Source of the DNA: Gammaproteobacteria bacterium UBA2168
GTDB lineage: Bacteria; Pseudomonadota; Gammaproteobacteria; Pseudomonadales; Azotimanducaceae
Assembly (NCBI GenBank): GCA_002327525.1
Contig: DCWG01000158.1
Location: 1-44,134, forward strand
Direction: 5' to 3'
DNA: 44,134 nt
Below the pieces are notes generated by a model. That model was not told the origin of the DNA and made no database searches. It saw only the letters and a list, made by a program, of their open reading frames with translations. The position numbers and the translations under genes are program-made. Of this stretch, positions 1-8,269 are shown piece after piece; within the stretch, counting starts at the first letter, position 1, and every line of letters starts with the position of its first letter.

Positions 1-1
1 C

Positions 2-715
2 GAGATTCAGTCTCTGTACGGGATCTGGGAGCGCGACGAAGTGGCACCCGCCACGGCGGACCCCGCGGCAAAACTTTCGAGGTTGGTCGAACAGAACATC
101 ATGAACATCGTGGACGAGAGCAACACCAACTTTCCTCGCCAGCGTGTGATAGAGGCCAGCGAAGTGGTTTATACGCCCGACGCCGGCAGCGAAGGCACCT
201 ACGGGTGGTACATCGACCTGGATGCTGTGCGGGCGACTACCACGCTCTCCGGCAATCCCAACTCGGATGATAGTGGACGGGCGCCGCCGGATCCTCAGTA
301 TCCGGGTGAACGGGCTGTCCGGCGTATCCTCGCACGCGGAGATGCGTTGATCATGACTACCGTAATCCCGCGTGATGCCAACACCTGCTTCCGCGCGCCG
401 CCGGGCTCCAGTTTTCCGATCGACCCGTTGACAGGGGGATCGCCGAAGCGGCCGATCTTCGATGTCAACAACGATGGCATCATCGACGACGCCGATCTTA
501 TCAGTTTGAACGGCGGCGAGTATGCCGCGGGAATCGTATTGGATACAGACGATTTGGACGGGACACTGGTGGATCCGTCGCTGCTGATAGGCAACGGTGA
601 TTCCGACTTCCTGTTCCTGAGCGGCGGTGATGATCAGCTCAGCATTCGTATCTCGGGATCGGGGGACGACAAGGTAGGACGTCTGTCCTGGCTGGAGTTG
701 ATCAATGCGAACTAG
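2..715 (+). CDS. pilY1: PilY1, C-terminal part (type IV pilus tip adhesin/biogenesis factor)
   Basis: The reading frame is already open at base 2, so only about the last 237 residues are present. The segment matches the end of the PilY1/PilC beta-propeller domain: a GWYIDLD stretch, a GERAVRRILARGDALIMTTVIP strand typical of the family, a Cys-containing loop, then an acidic D-V-N-N-D-G-I-I-D-D loop near bases 460-490. That loop has the spacing of the EF-hand-like calcium site known from PilY1. PilY1 sits at the pilus tip with minor pilins and is needed for pilus extension and twitching. The next gene overlaps its stop by 11 bases, so the two are probably translated together. Minor pilin genes would be expected just left of the window. 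The identification rests on the C-terminal domain only. Confidence 0.8.
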   Translation, partial: EIQSLYGIWERDEVAPATADPAAKLSRLVEQNIMNIVDESNTNFPRQRVIEASEVVYTPDAGSEGTYGWYIDLDAVRATTTLSGNPNSDDSGRAPPDPQYPGERAVRRILARGDALIMTTVIPRDANTCFRAPPGSSFPIDPLTGGSPKRPIFDVNNDGIIDDADLISLNGGEYAAGIVLDTDDLDGTLVDPSLLIGNGDSDFLFLSGGDDQLSIRISGSGDDKVGRLSWLELINAN

Positions 716-1049
716 AAGCTGCTACCGAGTGTGTCTGGCTTTGCTGGCTGCGCTGAGTGTGACGACCGCGCTGCCGGGTAGTGCCGCGTCGGTCAGCCGT
801 GTCGAGTTGGTGGAGGACACGGGAGTGATCCACGCGATCGACTATGGGCGCAATCAGATGATCATCGACGGGGTGCGCTTCTCGGTGTCGGCGGGAGCGC
901 GTATCCGTATTCGAGGAGATACTGGCACATTCACGGGGTTGGTCAAAGGCATGAAGGTATCGTACGTATTCGAGAACCGTTCGCGAACCAACCGGGTAAT
1001 CATGGTTCTGGAGCAGTTGCCGGACAACACTATAATCGAGCGCAACTGA
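705..1049 (+). CDS. Small secreted protein in the pilY2 position
   Basis: A 114-residue protein starting 11 bases before the end of pilY1. Residues 1-28 form a signal peptide (basic start, Leu/Ala-rich core, cleavage likely after GSA-AS). The mature part is about 85 residues with alternating beta-strand-like segments and no cysteine. In Pseudomonas aeruginosa a protein of nearly the same size, PilY2, follows pilY1 and precedes pilE; place and size agree here, but I cannot show homology by eye. No pilE follows; instead fimT comes in on the opposite strand 13 bases downstream. A periplasmic role in pilus assembly is inferred from context only. Confidence 0.6.
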   Translation: MRTRSCYRVCLALLAALSVTTALPGSAASVSRVELVEDTGVIHAIDYGRNQMIIDGVRFSVSAGARIRIRGDTGTFTGLVKGMKVSYVFENRSRTNRVIMVLEQLPDNTIIERN

Positions 1050-1062
1050 CACCGCGACGCGG

Positions 1063-1617
1063 TTAACAACGCAACGCTTTCCCGCGCGCATCTTCTGGAA
1101 TGCCGTCGCCATTGCGATCGTGTGCGTGACGAACGCGCCCGGTCGCGTTGACGATGATCTGCCGACTGAACAGAGGGTCGCCATCGGGGGGACAATACTG
1201 AAAGTGCCCGTTTTGCCAGTCGGTGAGGCCGTTGGCCCTGAATAGCAGGTACGAGCGATTTCTGAATGCGCGCCAGTAAATGCGCTCGCCACCCCGCATG
1301 GCCGGCAGGCGCGCGGTGATCTTGTCGGCACCGTCGACTCTGCGGTTGGCGTTGTGGTCGGTGAACACGAGGGCGCCCTCGTGCCAATGGTTGCGGTGGC
1401 CGCAGCGGTCGATGCCGGGGCACAGTGTTGCGTTGGTTCTGTGGACGATAGCGGTATGGCGGGCCGTCTGCACCGCGCCGATGATGGCGTTGATTCTGGC
1501 GCTCGCCGTCCAGGTGGCGAGCATATGTGGAAACTCCACCGTCGCCGCACGCACTACGACGGCCGCGATGGCGAGGGTTACCAGAAGTTCGATGAGTGTG
1601 TAGCCGCGCATGGACAT
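1063..1617 (-). CDS. fimT: FimT/GspH-type minor pseudopilin
   Basis: The protein opens MSMRG then YTLIELL, a type III prepilin signal: cleavage by PilD after Gly, with Glu at position 5 of the mature protein. The Met at 1617 is preferred because it leaves the short basic leader usual for this family; longer starts add WCAAY, which does not fit. After the hydrophobic helix come a GspH-like beta domain with VQTARHTAI and a C-terminal Cys pair region, about 184 residues in all. The helix carries an Arg (AVVVRAA), unusual in a segment that should sit in the membrane before assembly. It is the last gene of a minus-strand run bamD-pilS-pilR-fimT, the order seen in P. aeruginosa. FimT-type pilins act in pilus initiation or DNA uptake. 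Confidence 0.8.
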   Translation of the reverse strand: MSMRGYTLIELLVTLAIAAVVVRAATVEFPHMLATWTASARINAIIGAVQTARHTAIVHRTNATLCPGIDRCGHRNHWHEGALVFTDHNANRRVDGADKITARLPAMRGGERIYWRAFRNRSYLLFRANGLTDWQNGHFQYCPPDGDPLFSRQIIVNATGRVRHAHDRNGDGIPEDARGKALRC

Positions 1618-1701
1618 GTATGCAGCACACCACACCAACAAGCGTTGCGATGTCGGCCATCGGCCCGGGATGAGGTGCGAACAGCACCGATGGGCTGGTG
1701 C

Positions 1702-3093
1702 TTACTCGAGCTCGAGTTTCTTCAGTCGGTAACGCAGGGCACGAAATGTGATCCCCAGACGTTTCGCCGCCGCGGTCTTGTTCCAGCGGGTCGCCTCCAG
1801 AGCCGTGGTGATGAGACCGCGTTCGATGTTCTCCAGGTGCTCTTCGAGCGAGACGCCATCCGGCAGCGTGAGTGGTCGCGCATCATCTGGCATGTGCGGG
1901 TCGCTGGACGGATCTTTCGAATCGGCGGCCTGCTCTGGCGCCGAAAGATCGTGGGGTTCATCGGCAAGGCGCAGGTCGTGGATTTCGATGCACCCGTCAT
2001 CGCACAACGTAAAGGCACGCTCGAGGGCGTTCGCCAGTTCACGCACGTTGCCGGGGAAGGAGTAGGCCGTGAGCGCGCTCATGGCAGACTTGCTGATCTG
2101 CGGTTTATCCGTGCCGTAGCCGGCGGCGATTCGTGTGAGAATTTGTTCCGCGAGTTCGGCGATGTCGCCCGCTCTTTCCCGCAGGCTCGGCATGGGCAGT
2201 TCAATTACGTTGAGCCGGTAGTACAGGTCCTGACGAAATCGGCCCGCCGCGACCTCGCTGGCCAGATCCTTGTGCGTGGCGCAGAGGATACGCACGTCGA
2301 TGCTCGTCTCCGCGGCATCGCCCACCGCGCGCGCGGCTTTCTCCTGGATGGCGCGCAGCAGTTTCACCTGCATCGACAATGGCAGGTCGGCAACCTCGTC
2401 GAGAAACAGCGTGCCGCCTTCCGCAGCCTGAAACAGTCCCTGCTTGTCGGCAACCGCACCAGTGAAGCTGCCTTTCACATGTCCGAAGAACTCACTTTCC
2501 ATCAGTTCACTCGGAATCGCGCCGCAGTTCACGGGCACGAAGGGCGTTTCGCCGCGAGGCCCGAGTTCGTGGATCAAACGTGCCGCCACTTCCTTGCCGG
2601 AACCGGATTCGCCGCTGACGTAGATCGGTACCTGGCTGCGCGCGAGCTTCGCGATCTGCGCGCGCAGGCGTTCCATGACCTCTGACGTGCCGGTGAGCCG
2701 TGCACTGGTGTCGGTTTCGGGAACCGGCGTGACTTTGAGCGCGGCGTCGACCAGTGAGCGCAGTTGTTCGAGATCTACGGGTTTCTGCACGAAGTCGAAA
2801 GCACCGGCTTTCAGCGCGCTGATGGCGGTATCCATGTTGCCATGTGCCGTGATCACGGCGACCGGCAGGTTTGGTACGGATTGGGTGATGTGATCGACGA
2901 TCTCGAGACCGCTGCCATCCGGCAGTTTCATATCGGTTAGACAAAGATCGAACGACTCGTTGTTCAGGAGTTCGGTGGCGCGCGTGACGTTCTCTGCGGC
3001 GGTGGTATCGATGTTCATCCGGCCCAGTGTGATTTCGAGCAGCTCGCGGATGTCGGGTTCGTCGTCGATGATGAGCGCACGCTTATTGGTCAA
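1702..3093 (-). CDS. pilR: PilR, sigma-54-dependent response regulator of pilin transcription
   Basis: A 463-residue NtrC-family protein. It has a receiver domain (residues 1-120) with the acidic DDE pocket and phospho-acceptor Asp in LTDMKLPDGSG. An AAA+ domain follows (about 135-375) with Walker A GESGSGKE, the sigma-54 contact loop GSFTGA (a known variant of GAFTGA) and Walker B GGTLFLDEV. The C-terminal Fis-type helix-turn-helix ends in RALRYRLKKLELE. The start is TTG at 3093, with GGAG about seven bases upstream; no better start is in frame. With PilS it forms the two-component system that controls pilA. It lies 31 bases after pilS, so the pair is co-transcribed. Confidence 0.95.
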   Translation of the reverse strand: MTNKRALIIDDEPDIRELLEITLGRMNIDTTAAENVTRATELLNNESFDLCLTDMKLPDGSGLEIVDHITQSVPNLPVAVITAHGNMDTAISALKAGAFDFVQKPVDLEQLRSLVDAALKVTPVPETDTSARLTGTSEVMERLRAQIAKLARSQVPIYVSGESGSGKEVAARLIHELGPRGETPFVPVNCGAIPSELMESEFFGHVKGSFTGAVADKQGLFQAAEGGTLFLDEVADLPLSMQVKLLRAIQEKAARAVGDAAETSIDVRILCATHKDLASEVAAGRFRQDLYYRLNVIELPMPSLRERAGDIAELAEQILTRIAAGYGTDKPQISKSAMSALTAYSFPGNVRELANALERAFTLCDDGCIEIHDLRLADEPHDLSAPEQAADSKDPSSDPHMPDDARPLTLPDGVSLEEHLENIERGLITTALEATRWNKTAAAKRLGITFRALRYRLKKLELE

Positions 3094-3124
3094 TTCAGTA
3101 CTCCGGATTCAGGAGATGGGGAAC

Positions 3125-4750
3125 TCACGCCGTCAGGCGATCGGGGTGGGTGAAAGTGATCCTGAAGCAGCTCCCGTGTCCGCGAAGGGGAGAGTAGGAC
3201 AACCGCGCCTGGTTCGACTCACACAGCTCACGGGATACGTAGAGTCCCAACCCCGTACCCGAGGTCTCTGTCGTGAAGATGGGTTCGAACAGATTGGCTA
3301 CGTTCTCCGCCGGTACACCGAGGCCATCGTCCTCGATGCTCAGGTACGGGCGCTCGGTGAGAACATCGATGCCACCGGCAATTCTCACCCAGGAGCAGCC
3401 GGTGCGTTGTCGGCTGTAGCGGATACCGTTGGTAACGAGATTGGTCAGCACCTGGCGCAGCTGACTCGGGTCCATTCTTATCTCCGTTTCTGACGGGGAG
3501 ATGTCGATCACGATTTCGGCCTCCTTGGCGGTTTCTCTGAACTCGTCGCGGAAGTTCTCGACCTGGGCCTTCAGATTCATGCGCTCCGGGCTGGGTTTGA
3601 TGCGCCTGGACATATCCAGCACGTTCTCTATCACATCGTTCATACGGATGCAGTGGGCGTGAATGATCTCGGTGAGGCGTTCATCGCCCTGGTCGAGGCT
3701 GTCGGACTCGTGCAGCAGCTGGGCGGCGTGGCTGATCGCGCCTAGCGGATTGCGAATCTCGTGCGCGATACTCGCCGACAGGCGGCCGATCGAAGCCAGT
3801 TTCAGCTGCTGCGCCTGTTGCTGAATCTCACCGATGTCTTCGATGAAGATGGTGACGTCGCCGTAGGCATCGTTTGGCCGTACCGGCAGGAAGTTGGCGC
3901 GCACTTCCGGGGTAGCGGCATCCGCCTGAAAGGGCGGGCTGCGCATGGTGAGATCGTTGCGCCAGCGCTCCAGACGCTCGAGCAGCATTACCGGCAGGCG
4001 AGTGAGTTCGTTGTCCGGTCGCTCGCCGAGTAGACCCCGCGCGGATTGATTGGACATGCGGATATTGTTCTTGTGATCCACGAGGACGATGCCTGTTCGC
4101 ATACGCTGGACGATCAACCGGTTGATGCGCTCGAGATCGGCCAGTTCCGCGGCCTGGGTGAGGGCGCGTATGTCGTTTTCCCGGATACGGTTGGACAGGG
4201 TCTGGATGGTGTACCAGAAGGCGAAGTACAGGATACCGAGGATGCCTGCCTGGAAATAATCGTATTGCGCGGATGGTAGCGAGAGTGCGAGGTAGGATTC
4301 CTCGAACAGCACCGCGATGGAGGCGAGTGCGGGCACCAGAGGGGCCGCACGCCCGGTGACGATGATGGCGCCACAAGCGACGGTAACCAGAATCAGCACA
4401 CCGAGGCCACTCCCGACGCCCCCGCTCAGCAGCATCATGGTGGTGAGACTCGCGATGTCGTAGCACACGAGTAAAAAACTCAGACGCCGGTGGGAAATCA
4501 GCCTTGGTGGTAGAAACTGCAGCGCGACGGCGGAAATCAGATTGATCAGGGTATAGCCAATGGCCACCAGCACGAACAGCTCGCGATACACGATACCGAT
4601 ACGGGTCTCGATGGTAGCCTGGAAGAAGACCGCCAGCAGAGAAAGGCCCAAGAGTCCGCGGTAGTAGTTGTAGATCTTCAACAACCCTGCGCCGAGGCCG
4701 AACCTGCGCCGGTCTATTTCGGCGAGAATTTCCGCTCGATGGGTACTCAC
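3125..4750 (-). CDS. pilS: PilS, membrane sensor histidine kinase
   Basis: A 541-residue kinase starting at GTG. Residues 25-190 contain about six hydrophobic segments, as in PilS, which is held at the cell pole and senses pilin in the membrane. A PAS-like domain follows (about 205-320), then HisKA with the H-box SIAHEIRNPLGA, and an ATPase domain with N-box NLVTNGIRYS and G-boxes DDGLGVP and GTGLGLY. It phosphorylates PilR. It lies 24 bases downstream of bamD and 31 bases upstream of pilR, so a single bamD-pilS-pilR transcript is plausible, the same neighbourhood as in Pseudomonas. Confidence 0.95.
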   Translation of the reverse strand: MSTHRAEILAEIDRRRFGLGAGLLKIYNYYRGLLGLSLLAVFFQATIETRIGIVYRELFVLVAIGYTLINLISAVALQFLPPRLISHRRLSFLLVCYDIASLTTMMLLSGGVGSGLGVLILVTVACGAIIVTGRAAPLVPALASIAVLFEESYLALSLPSAQYDYFQAGILGILYFAFWYTIQTLSNRIRENDIRALTQAAELADLERINRLIVQRMRTGIVLVDHKNNIRMSNQSARGLLGERPDNELTRLPVMLLERLERWRNDLTMRSPPFQADAATPEVRANFLPVRPNDAYGDVTIFIEDIGEIQQQAQQLKLASIGRLSASIAHEIRNPLGAISHAAQLLHESDSLDQGDERLTEIIHAHCIRMNDVIENVLDMSRRIKPSPERMNLKAQVENFRDEFRETAKEAEIVIDISPSETEIRMDPSQLRQVLTNLVTNGIRYSRQRTGCSWVRIAGGIDVLTERPYLSIEDDGLGVPAENVANLFEPIFTTETSGTGLGLYVSRELCESNQARLSYSPLRGHGSCFRITFTHPDRLTA

Positions 4751-4774
4751 CCGCTGACCATGGCTATTACCGTC

Positions 4775-5821
4775 TCACGAGACGAAAGGCAGCCAGCTGA
4801 ACCAGCCTTTCCTGTCCTTCTTATCGCTATCCTTCTTAGCGTCATCGGATTGCTCTTGTGTACCCCTCTCGGGTGGCACGAACCCCTCCGGGTGTTCGAT
4901 CTTCAACGGCGGCGGTACCTCGGGTCGGTCCAGCAACCCCAGTGTGACCAGATTGGTCCAGGAACGGTCGCGATTTCTGATCCGCTCGGTGAGTACGATG
5001 CTGCCATCGGCGTTGAATGCCGGATGCTCGGGGTAGTTGATGGACAGGATGCGCATGTGATCGTTGGCGGCATCCGTCAGTCCCAGCTTGTAATTGGCTT
5101 CGATCAGCACGAGTAGGGCATCCGGGGTCGCCTGTGCGCCGGGGAAGTTCTCAAGCACATACTGGGCACGGTTCGCAGCCGCGATGTTGGCCCCTCTGCG
5201 CATGTAGTAGTCGGCCACGTGTATCTCCGCGCTGGCCATGAGGTTACGCAGGTAAACCATGCGCTGAGTGGCGTCCGGCGCATACTGGCTGGTCGGGAAG
5301 CGGGTCAGCAGCTGGGCGAAGTCAGCGTACGATTCCCGCGCCGAGGTTGTGTCGCGCTGCGACATATCGGTGGTGAACACACGATCTATCATCGAGCGGT
5401 TGCGGTCGAATGCGCCCAGACCCTTGAGGTAGTAGGCGTAGTCCACGTTTTTGTGTTGAGGGTGCAGACGGATGAAGCGATCGGCTGCGGTGCGGGCGGC
5501 ATCGATGTCGTACGACTGATAGCGTGCGTAGATGAGTTCCAGCTGTGCTTGTTCCGCATAGCGGCCGAATGGAAACTGGGCTTCCAGTACTTCGAGCTGG
5601 GAGATGGCCTGGTCGTAGTTGCCGGAACGCAGGTAGCGCTGAGCGTTGCGATACAGGAGCTGTTCGCTGGTGTTGGTGGATAGAATGTCTTCCTCATCGT
5701 CGTCGCCGAAAAACGGAATGATCGAACAACCCGTTGCATAGAGAGTGCTCGTGAGGATTACGGCGATCGGTACGATCGAAGAGATGATTCGTGTGATTGA
5801 AGAGATACGCGTGAATGACAT
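4775..5821 (-). CDS. bamD: BamD, outer-membrane assembly lipoprotein
   Basis: The N-terminus is a long lipoprotein signal with lipobox LYATGC, so the mature protein starts at Cys32 or nearby. It is followed by an acidic stretch (DDDEED) and five TPR-like helical pairs, with the family's NYDQAISQLEVLEAQFPFGRYAEQAQ region. BamD is the essential lipoprotein partner of BamA in inserting beta-barrel proteins. At 348 residues it is about 100 longer than E. coli BamD; the extra length includes a C-terminal tail rich in Lys, Asp and Gln that ends WFSWLPFVS. Divergence from rluD across 87 bases is the usual gammaproteobacterial arrangement. Confidence 0.93.
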   Translation of the reverse strand: MSFTRISSITRIISSIVPIAVILTSTLYATGCSIIPFFGDDDEEDILSTNTSEQLLYRNAQRYLRSGNYDQAISQLEVLEAQFPFGRYAEQAQLELIYARYQSYDIDAARTAADRFIRLHPQHKNVDYAYYLKGLGAFDRNRSMIDRVFTTDMSQRDTTSARESYADFAQLLTRFPTSQYAPDATQRMVYLRNLMASAEIHVADYYMRRGANIAAANRAQYVLENFPGAQATPDALLVLIEANYKLGLTDAANDHMRILSINYPEHPAFNADGSIVLTERIRNRDRSWTNLVTLGLLDRPEVPPPLKIEHPEGFVPPERGTQEQSDDAKKDSDKKDRKGWFSWLPFVS

Positions 5822-5859
5822 GTGCAGTTCGTGAGCCCGGGGGATGGAAAAACTTCGCT

Positions 5860-5887
5860 AATTTAATGGATTACAGTACGGTTGCAA
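5860..5887 (-). promoter_or_regulatory. Candidate sigma-70 promoter for bamD-pilSR
   Basis: Read on the minus strand, TTGCAA (5882-5887) and TAAATT (5860-5865) are separated by 16 bases. Each matches the -35 or -10 consensus at four of six positions. The site lies about 40 bases upstream of the bamD start in the bamD/rluD divergent gap. This is pattern matching only. Confidence 0.3.
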
Positions 5888-5908
5888 CAACGAGTTTGAC
5901 ATCCTCGC

Positions 5909-6865
5909 ATGCGTATTATCGAAACCGTCCTCGTGCCAGCGGAACTGGCGGGCCAGCGCACCGATAGGGCTGCCGCCGTGCTGTTTCCCGATTACTCGCG
6001 TTCTAACCTCGTACGCTGGCTGAAAGACGGCGGGCTGACCCTGGATGGTGCGAGGGTAAAAGCCAATCACAAAGTGATGGGTGGCGAGCAATTGTACCTC
6101 GATGTGGAGTCGGGCGCGGAAGCGGCCTGGGACGCGGCCCAGACGGTCGAATTCTCGGTGCTGTACGAAGACGATCATCTGCTGGTCGTGGATAAACCGG
6201 CACATGTGGTCGTGCACCCGGGTGCCGGTAATCCGGACCACACACTTGTTAACGGCCTGATCGCGCATCGAGAGGCACTGAAGCATCTGCCGCGCGCGGG
6301 TATTGTCCACCGCCTCGATAAGGATACCAGCGGTGTGATGGTGGTGGCGGCGAGCCTCGCGGCGCACAGGCACCTGGTGGACGCCATTCAGAATCGGGAG
6401 GTCCAGCGCGGTTATCTGGCCGTGGCGGAGGGACGCATGGTGTCGGGTCTCGACATCGATCGACCCATAGGCCGGGATCCGCGCCAGCGCACCCGACAGG
6501 CGGTGCGCGAGGATGGCAAACCGGCACTTACCCACGTGCGGGTCCAAGAACGCTTTCGGGTGCACACACTCATAAAGGCAGCACTGGCCACGGGACGCAC
6601 GCACCAGATTAGGGTGCACCTGGCAAGCATAGGGCACCCCCTGGTGGGCGATCGGCGCTATGGCGCACGTGGCCTCTTGCCGCGGGGTGGTAGCAGCGCT
6701 TTCGTGGAGAGGGTGCGCGCATTTCCGCGTCAGGCACTGCATGCGCACTCACTATCGTTCGATCATCCCGCCTCCGGGAAAACGCTCGATTTCAGCGCTC
6801 CGGTGCCTGACGACTTGCAGGGCCTGATTGATGCTCTGCGCGAGGATGCCGATGGCGCACGGTGA
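5909..6865 (+). CDS. rluD: RluD, 23S rRNA pseudouridine synthase
   Basis: A 318-residue protein with an N-terminal S4 RNA-binding domain (about 17-75, RSNLVRWLKDGGLTLDG) and a RluA-family catalytic domain. The catalytic Asp lies in the signature HRLDKDTSGVMVVA (about residues 133-146). Motifs GRTHQIRVHL and HPLVGDRRYG follow near 232-252. RluD makes the pseudouridines of helix 69 in 23S rRNA. It is divergent from bamD and overlaps the start of pgeF, the bamD/rluD/pgeF cluster shared by many Gammaproteobacteria. Confidence 0.95.
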   Translation: MRIIETVLVPAELAGQRTDRAAAVLFPDYSRSNLVRWLKDGGLTLDGARVKANHKVMGGEQLYLDVESGAEAAWDAAQTVEFSVLYEDDHLLVVDKPAHVVVHPGAGNPDHTLVNGLIAHREALKHLPRAGIVHRLDKDTSGVMVVAASLAAHRHLVDAIQNREVQRGYLAVAEGRMVSGLDIDRPIGRDPRQRTRQAVREDGKPALTHVRVQERFRVHTLIKAALATGRTHQIRVHLASIGHPLVGDRRYGARGLLPRGGSSAFVERVRAFPRQALHAHSLSFDHPASGKTLDFSAPVPDDLQGLIDALREDADGAR

Positions 6866-7601
6866 AGACCTTTCGGTGATTGAGGCGGATTGGCCGGTGC
6901 CGGGGAGTATTCGGGCGTTTACGACCACCCGGCAAGGTGGCGTGAGCCGGGGACGCTACGCGGGCCTCAACGTGGCCACACACACCGGCGATGTCAAAGA
7001 GGCGGTCGCGCACAATAGAGCCGCCTTGCTGACGGCGATGCCGGGCTGCAGGCACCTGCAGTGGCTTAAACAGGTGCACGGTGTGCGGTGTGTACGAGCG
7101 ACCCGCAAGAGCTGCATTGCGGTTCCGGAGGCGGATGCAGCCTGGACCGACGAGACGGGGCTCGGACTCGTGATTCAGACAGCGGATTGTGTACCGGTGG
7201 TTCTGGCGGAAGCATCGGGTGGAAAAATCGCGGCCCTGCATGGTGGGTGGCGTGGGCTTGTCGACGGCATCGTGGAGCGCACCGTGGAAGCAATGGGTGG
7301 TGAAAGTTTGACGGCGTGGGTGGGCCCATCGATCGGTGCACAAGCTTACGAAGTCGGTGTAGATGTTTTTGAGGCAGTCGCCGCGATCGTCGACGCCAGG
7401 CAGGTGATGCGAGAGACGGTGGCACAAGGCAAGTGGATGCTGAACCTGTTCGAGTTCACTCGCCTTCTGCTGCAGATGGCGTGCGTGCGGGAGGTCTGCA
7501 TATCCGGTGTGTGTACTCATACCGATGAGCGCTTCTATTCATACCGGCGCGATGGTGCCACGGGGCGTATGGCCACTGTGGTGTGGAAGAGCGAGGGCTA
7601 G
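6852..7601 (+). CDS. pgeF: PgeF/YfiH, multicopper-oxidase-like (LACC1) protein
   Basis: A DUF152/LACC1-family protein of about 249 residues. The metal-site residues are visible: His in KQVHGVR, Cys in TADCVPVVL and His in LHGGWRGLVDG. In E. coli the homologue (PgeF) is linked to editing of peptidoglycan precursors; purified family members also act on purine nucleosides. Several Met codons lie close together (6828, 6846, 6852). The one at 6852 is preferred because it needs the least overlap with rluD and leaves a normal N-terminus, MAHGEDLSVI. The gene is translationally coupled to rluD. Its 3' end overlaps the opposite-strand DUF4124 gene by four bases. Confidence 0.88.
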   Translation: MAHGEDLSVIEADWPVPGSIRAFTTTRQGGVSRGRYAGLNVATHTGDVKEAVAHNRAALLTAMPGCRHLQWLKQVHGVRCVRATRKSCIAVPEADAAWTDETGLGLVIQTADCVPVVLAEASGGKIAALHGGWRGLVDGIVERTVEAMGGESLTAWVGPSIGAQAYEVGVDVFEAVAAIVDARQVMRETVAQGKWMLNLFEFTRLLLQMACVREVCISGVCTHTDERFYSYRRDGATGRMATVVWKSEG

Positions 7602-8098
7602 GGAGCCGGGCTGCAATTCTCGATGATGTTGTCCTTGGCGTCGGCGATACGCTGCTGGCGTTCATCCTCGCCAACCACGCGTTCCGTACCGTCGCGGCTG
7701 CGCACCTTGATTCGATTGGAGTTTTGCAGTTTCTGCAAAACGGCGCGTGACTTCTCGCAGTTTTCGGCACGCACCCGGGCCAATTCCTCTTCTCGCTCGC
7801 GTTTATTGCGTTCGATGTCGTCGAGTATGGAACGCTGTTGCGGGCTGATAGCGTCCTGCTGAATGTCGGGTTCTTCGCGACCGTTGGAAGTTATGACATT
7901 GGTACGCAGGTTGGTGGTATCGAGGGTATCGGCCATGGCATTGCGCGGGGGCTTCTGAGAATAATTGACCACGCCGTTGGAATCGATCCAGCGATAAACA
8001 GTGGCGCCGAGTAGAAAAGGCAGGCAAACGATCAATGCGGTCCGTGTGGCTGTGCCAGAGCGTTTCGTCAATTTTGATGCTTGCCTTGTCGCGCGCAT
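7598..8098 (-). CDS. DUF4124-type envelope protein
   Basis: About 166 residues. A basic N-terminus precedes a hydrophobic segment (TALIVCLPFLLGATV) that looks like a signal peptide or anchor. VYRWIDSNGVVNYSQKPP follows, the hallmark of the DUF4124 domain, then a charged helical region (DDIERNKREREEELARVRAENCEKS, likely coiled coil) and a C-terminal Cys. ATG at 8098 is preferred over upstream starts because it places the hydrophobic segment near the N-terminus and has a GGCGGGA sequence upstream. Family members are exported proteins of unknown function. It is divergent from ilvB and convergent with pgeF. Confidence 0.75.
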   Translation of the reverse strand: MRATRQASKLTKRSGTATRTALIVCLPFLLGATVYRWIDSNGVVNYSQKPPRNAMADTLDTTNLRTNVITSNGREEPDIQQDAISPQQRSILDDIERNKREREEELARVRAENCEKSRAVLQKLQNSNRIKVRSRDGTERVVGEDERQQRIADAKDNIIENCSPAP

Positions 8099-8210
8099 CG
8101 CCAATCCCGCCTGAAAACGCCAGGTTATCAAAGGCACGGCACCGGTTCCCAATGAATTCGACGCTTCGAGCGGGTAGCCAGGAAGAATTGCCAGCAATGT
8201 CGCAGTTTCG

Positions 8211-8239
8211 TTGACATTGAGGTGTCATCCACCAACAAT
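8211..8239 (+). promoter_or_regulatory. Candidate sigma-70 promoter for ilvBNC
   Basis: A perfect TTGACA (8211-8216) is followed after 17 bases by AACAAT (8234-8239, four of six matches). Transcription would start near 8246, giving a leader of about 25 bases to the ATG at 8270. That is too short for a leader-peptide attenuator, unlike the ilv operons of enteric bacteria. Confidence 0.4.
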
Positions 8240-8269
8240 TGCGGGTTCTTTTGCGTGCGGAAAGGAGTC

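Noticed and set aside
1354..2685. 443-codon plus-strand frame opposite pilR
   Set aside because: It is the antisense shadow of pilR, a clear NtrC-family gene; high GC keeps such frames open.
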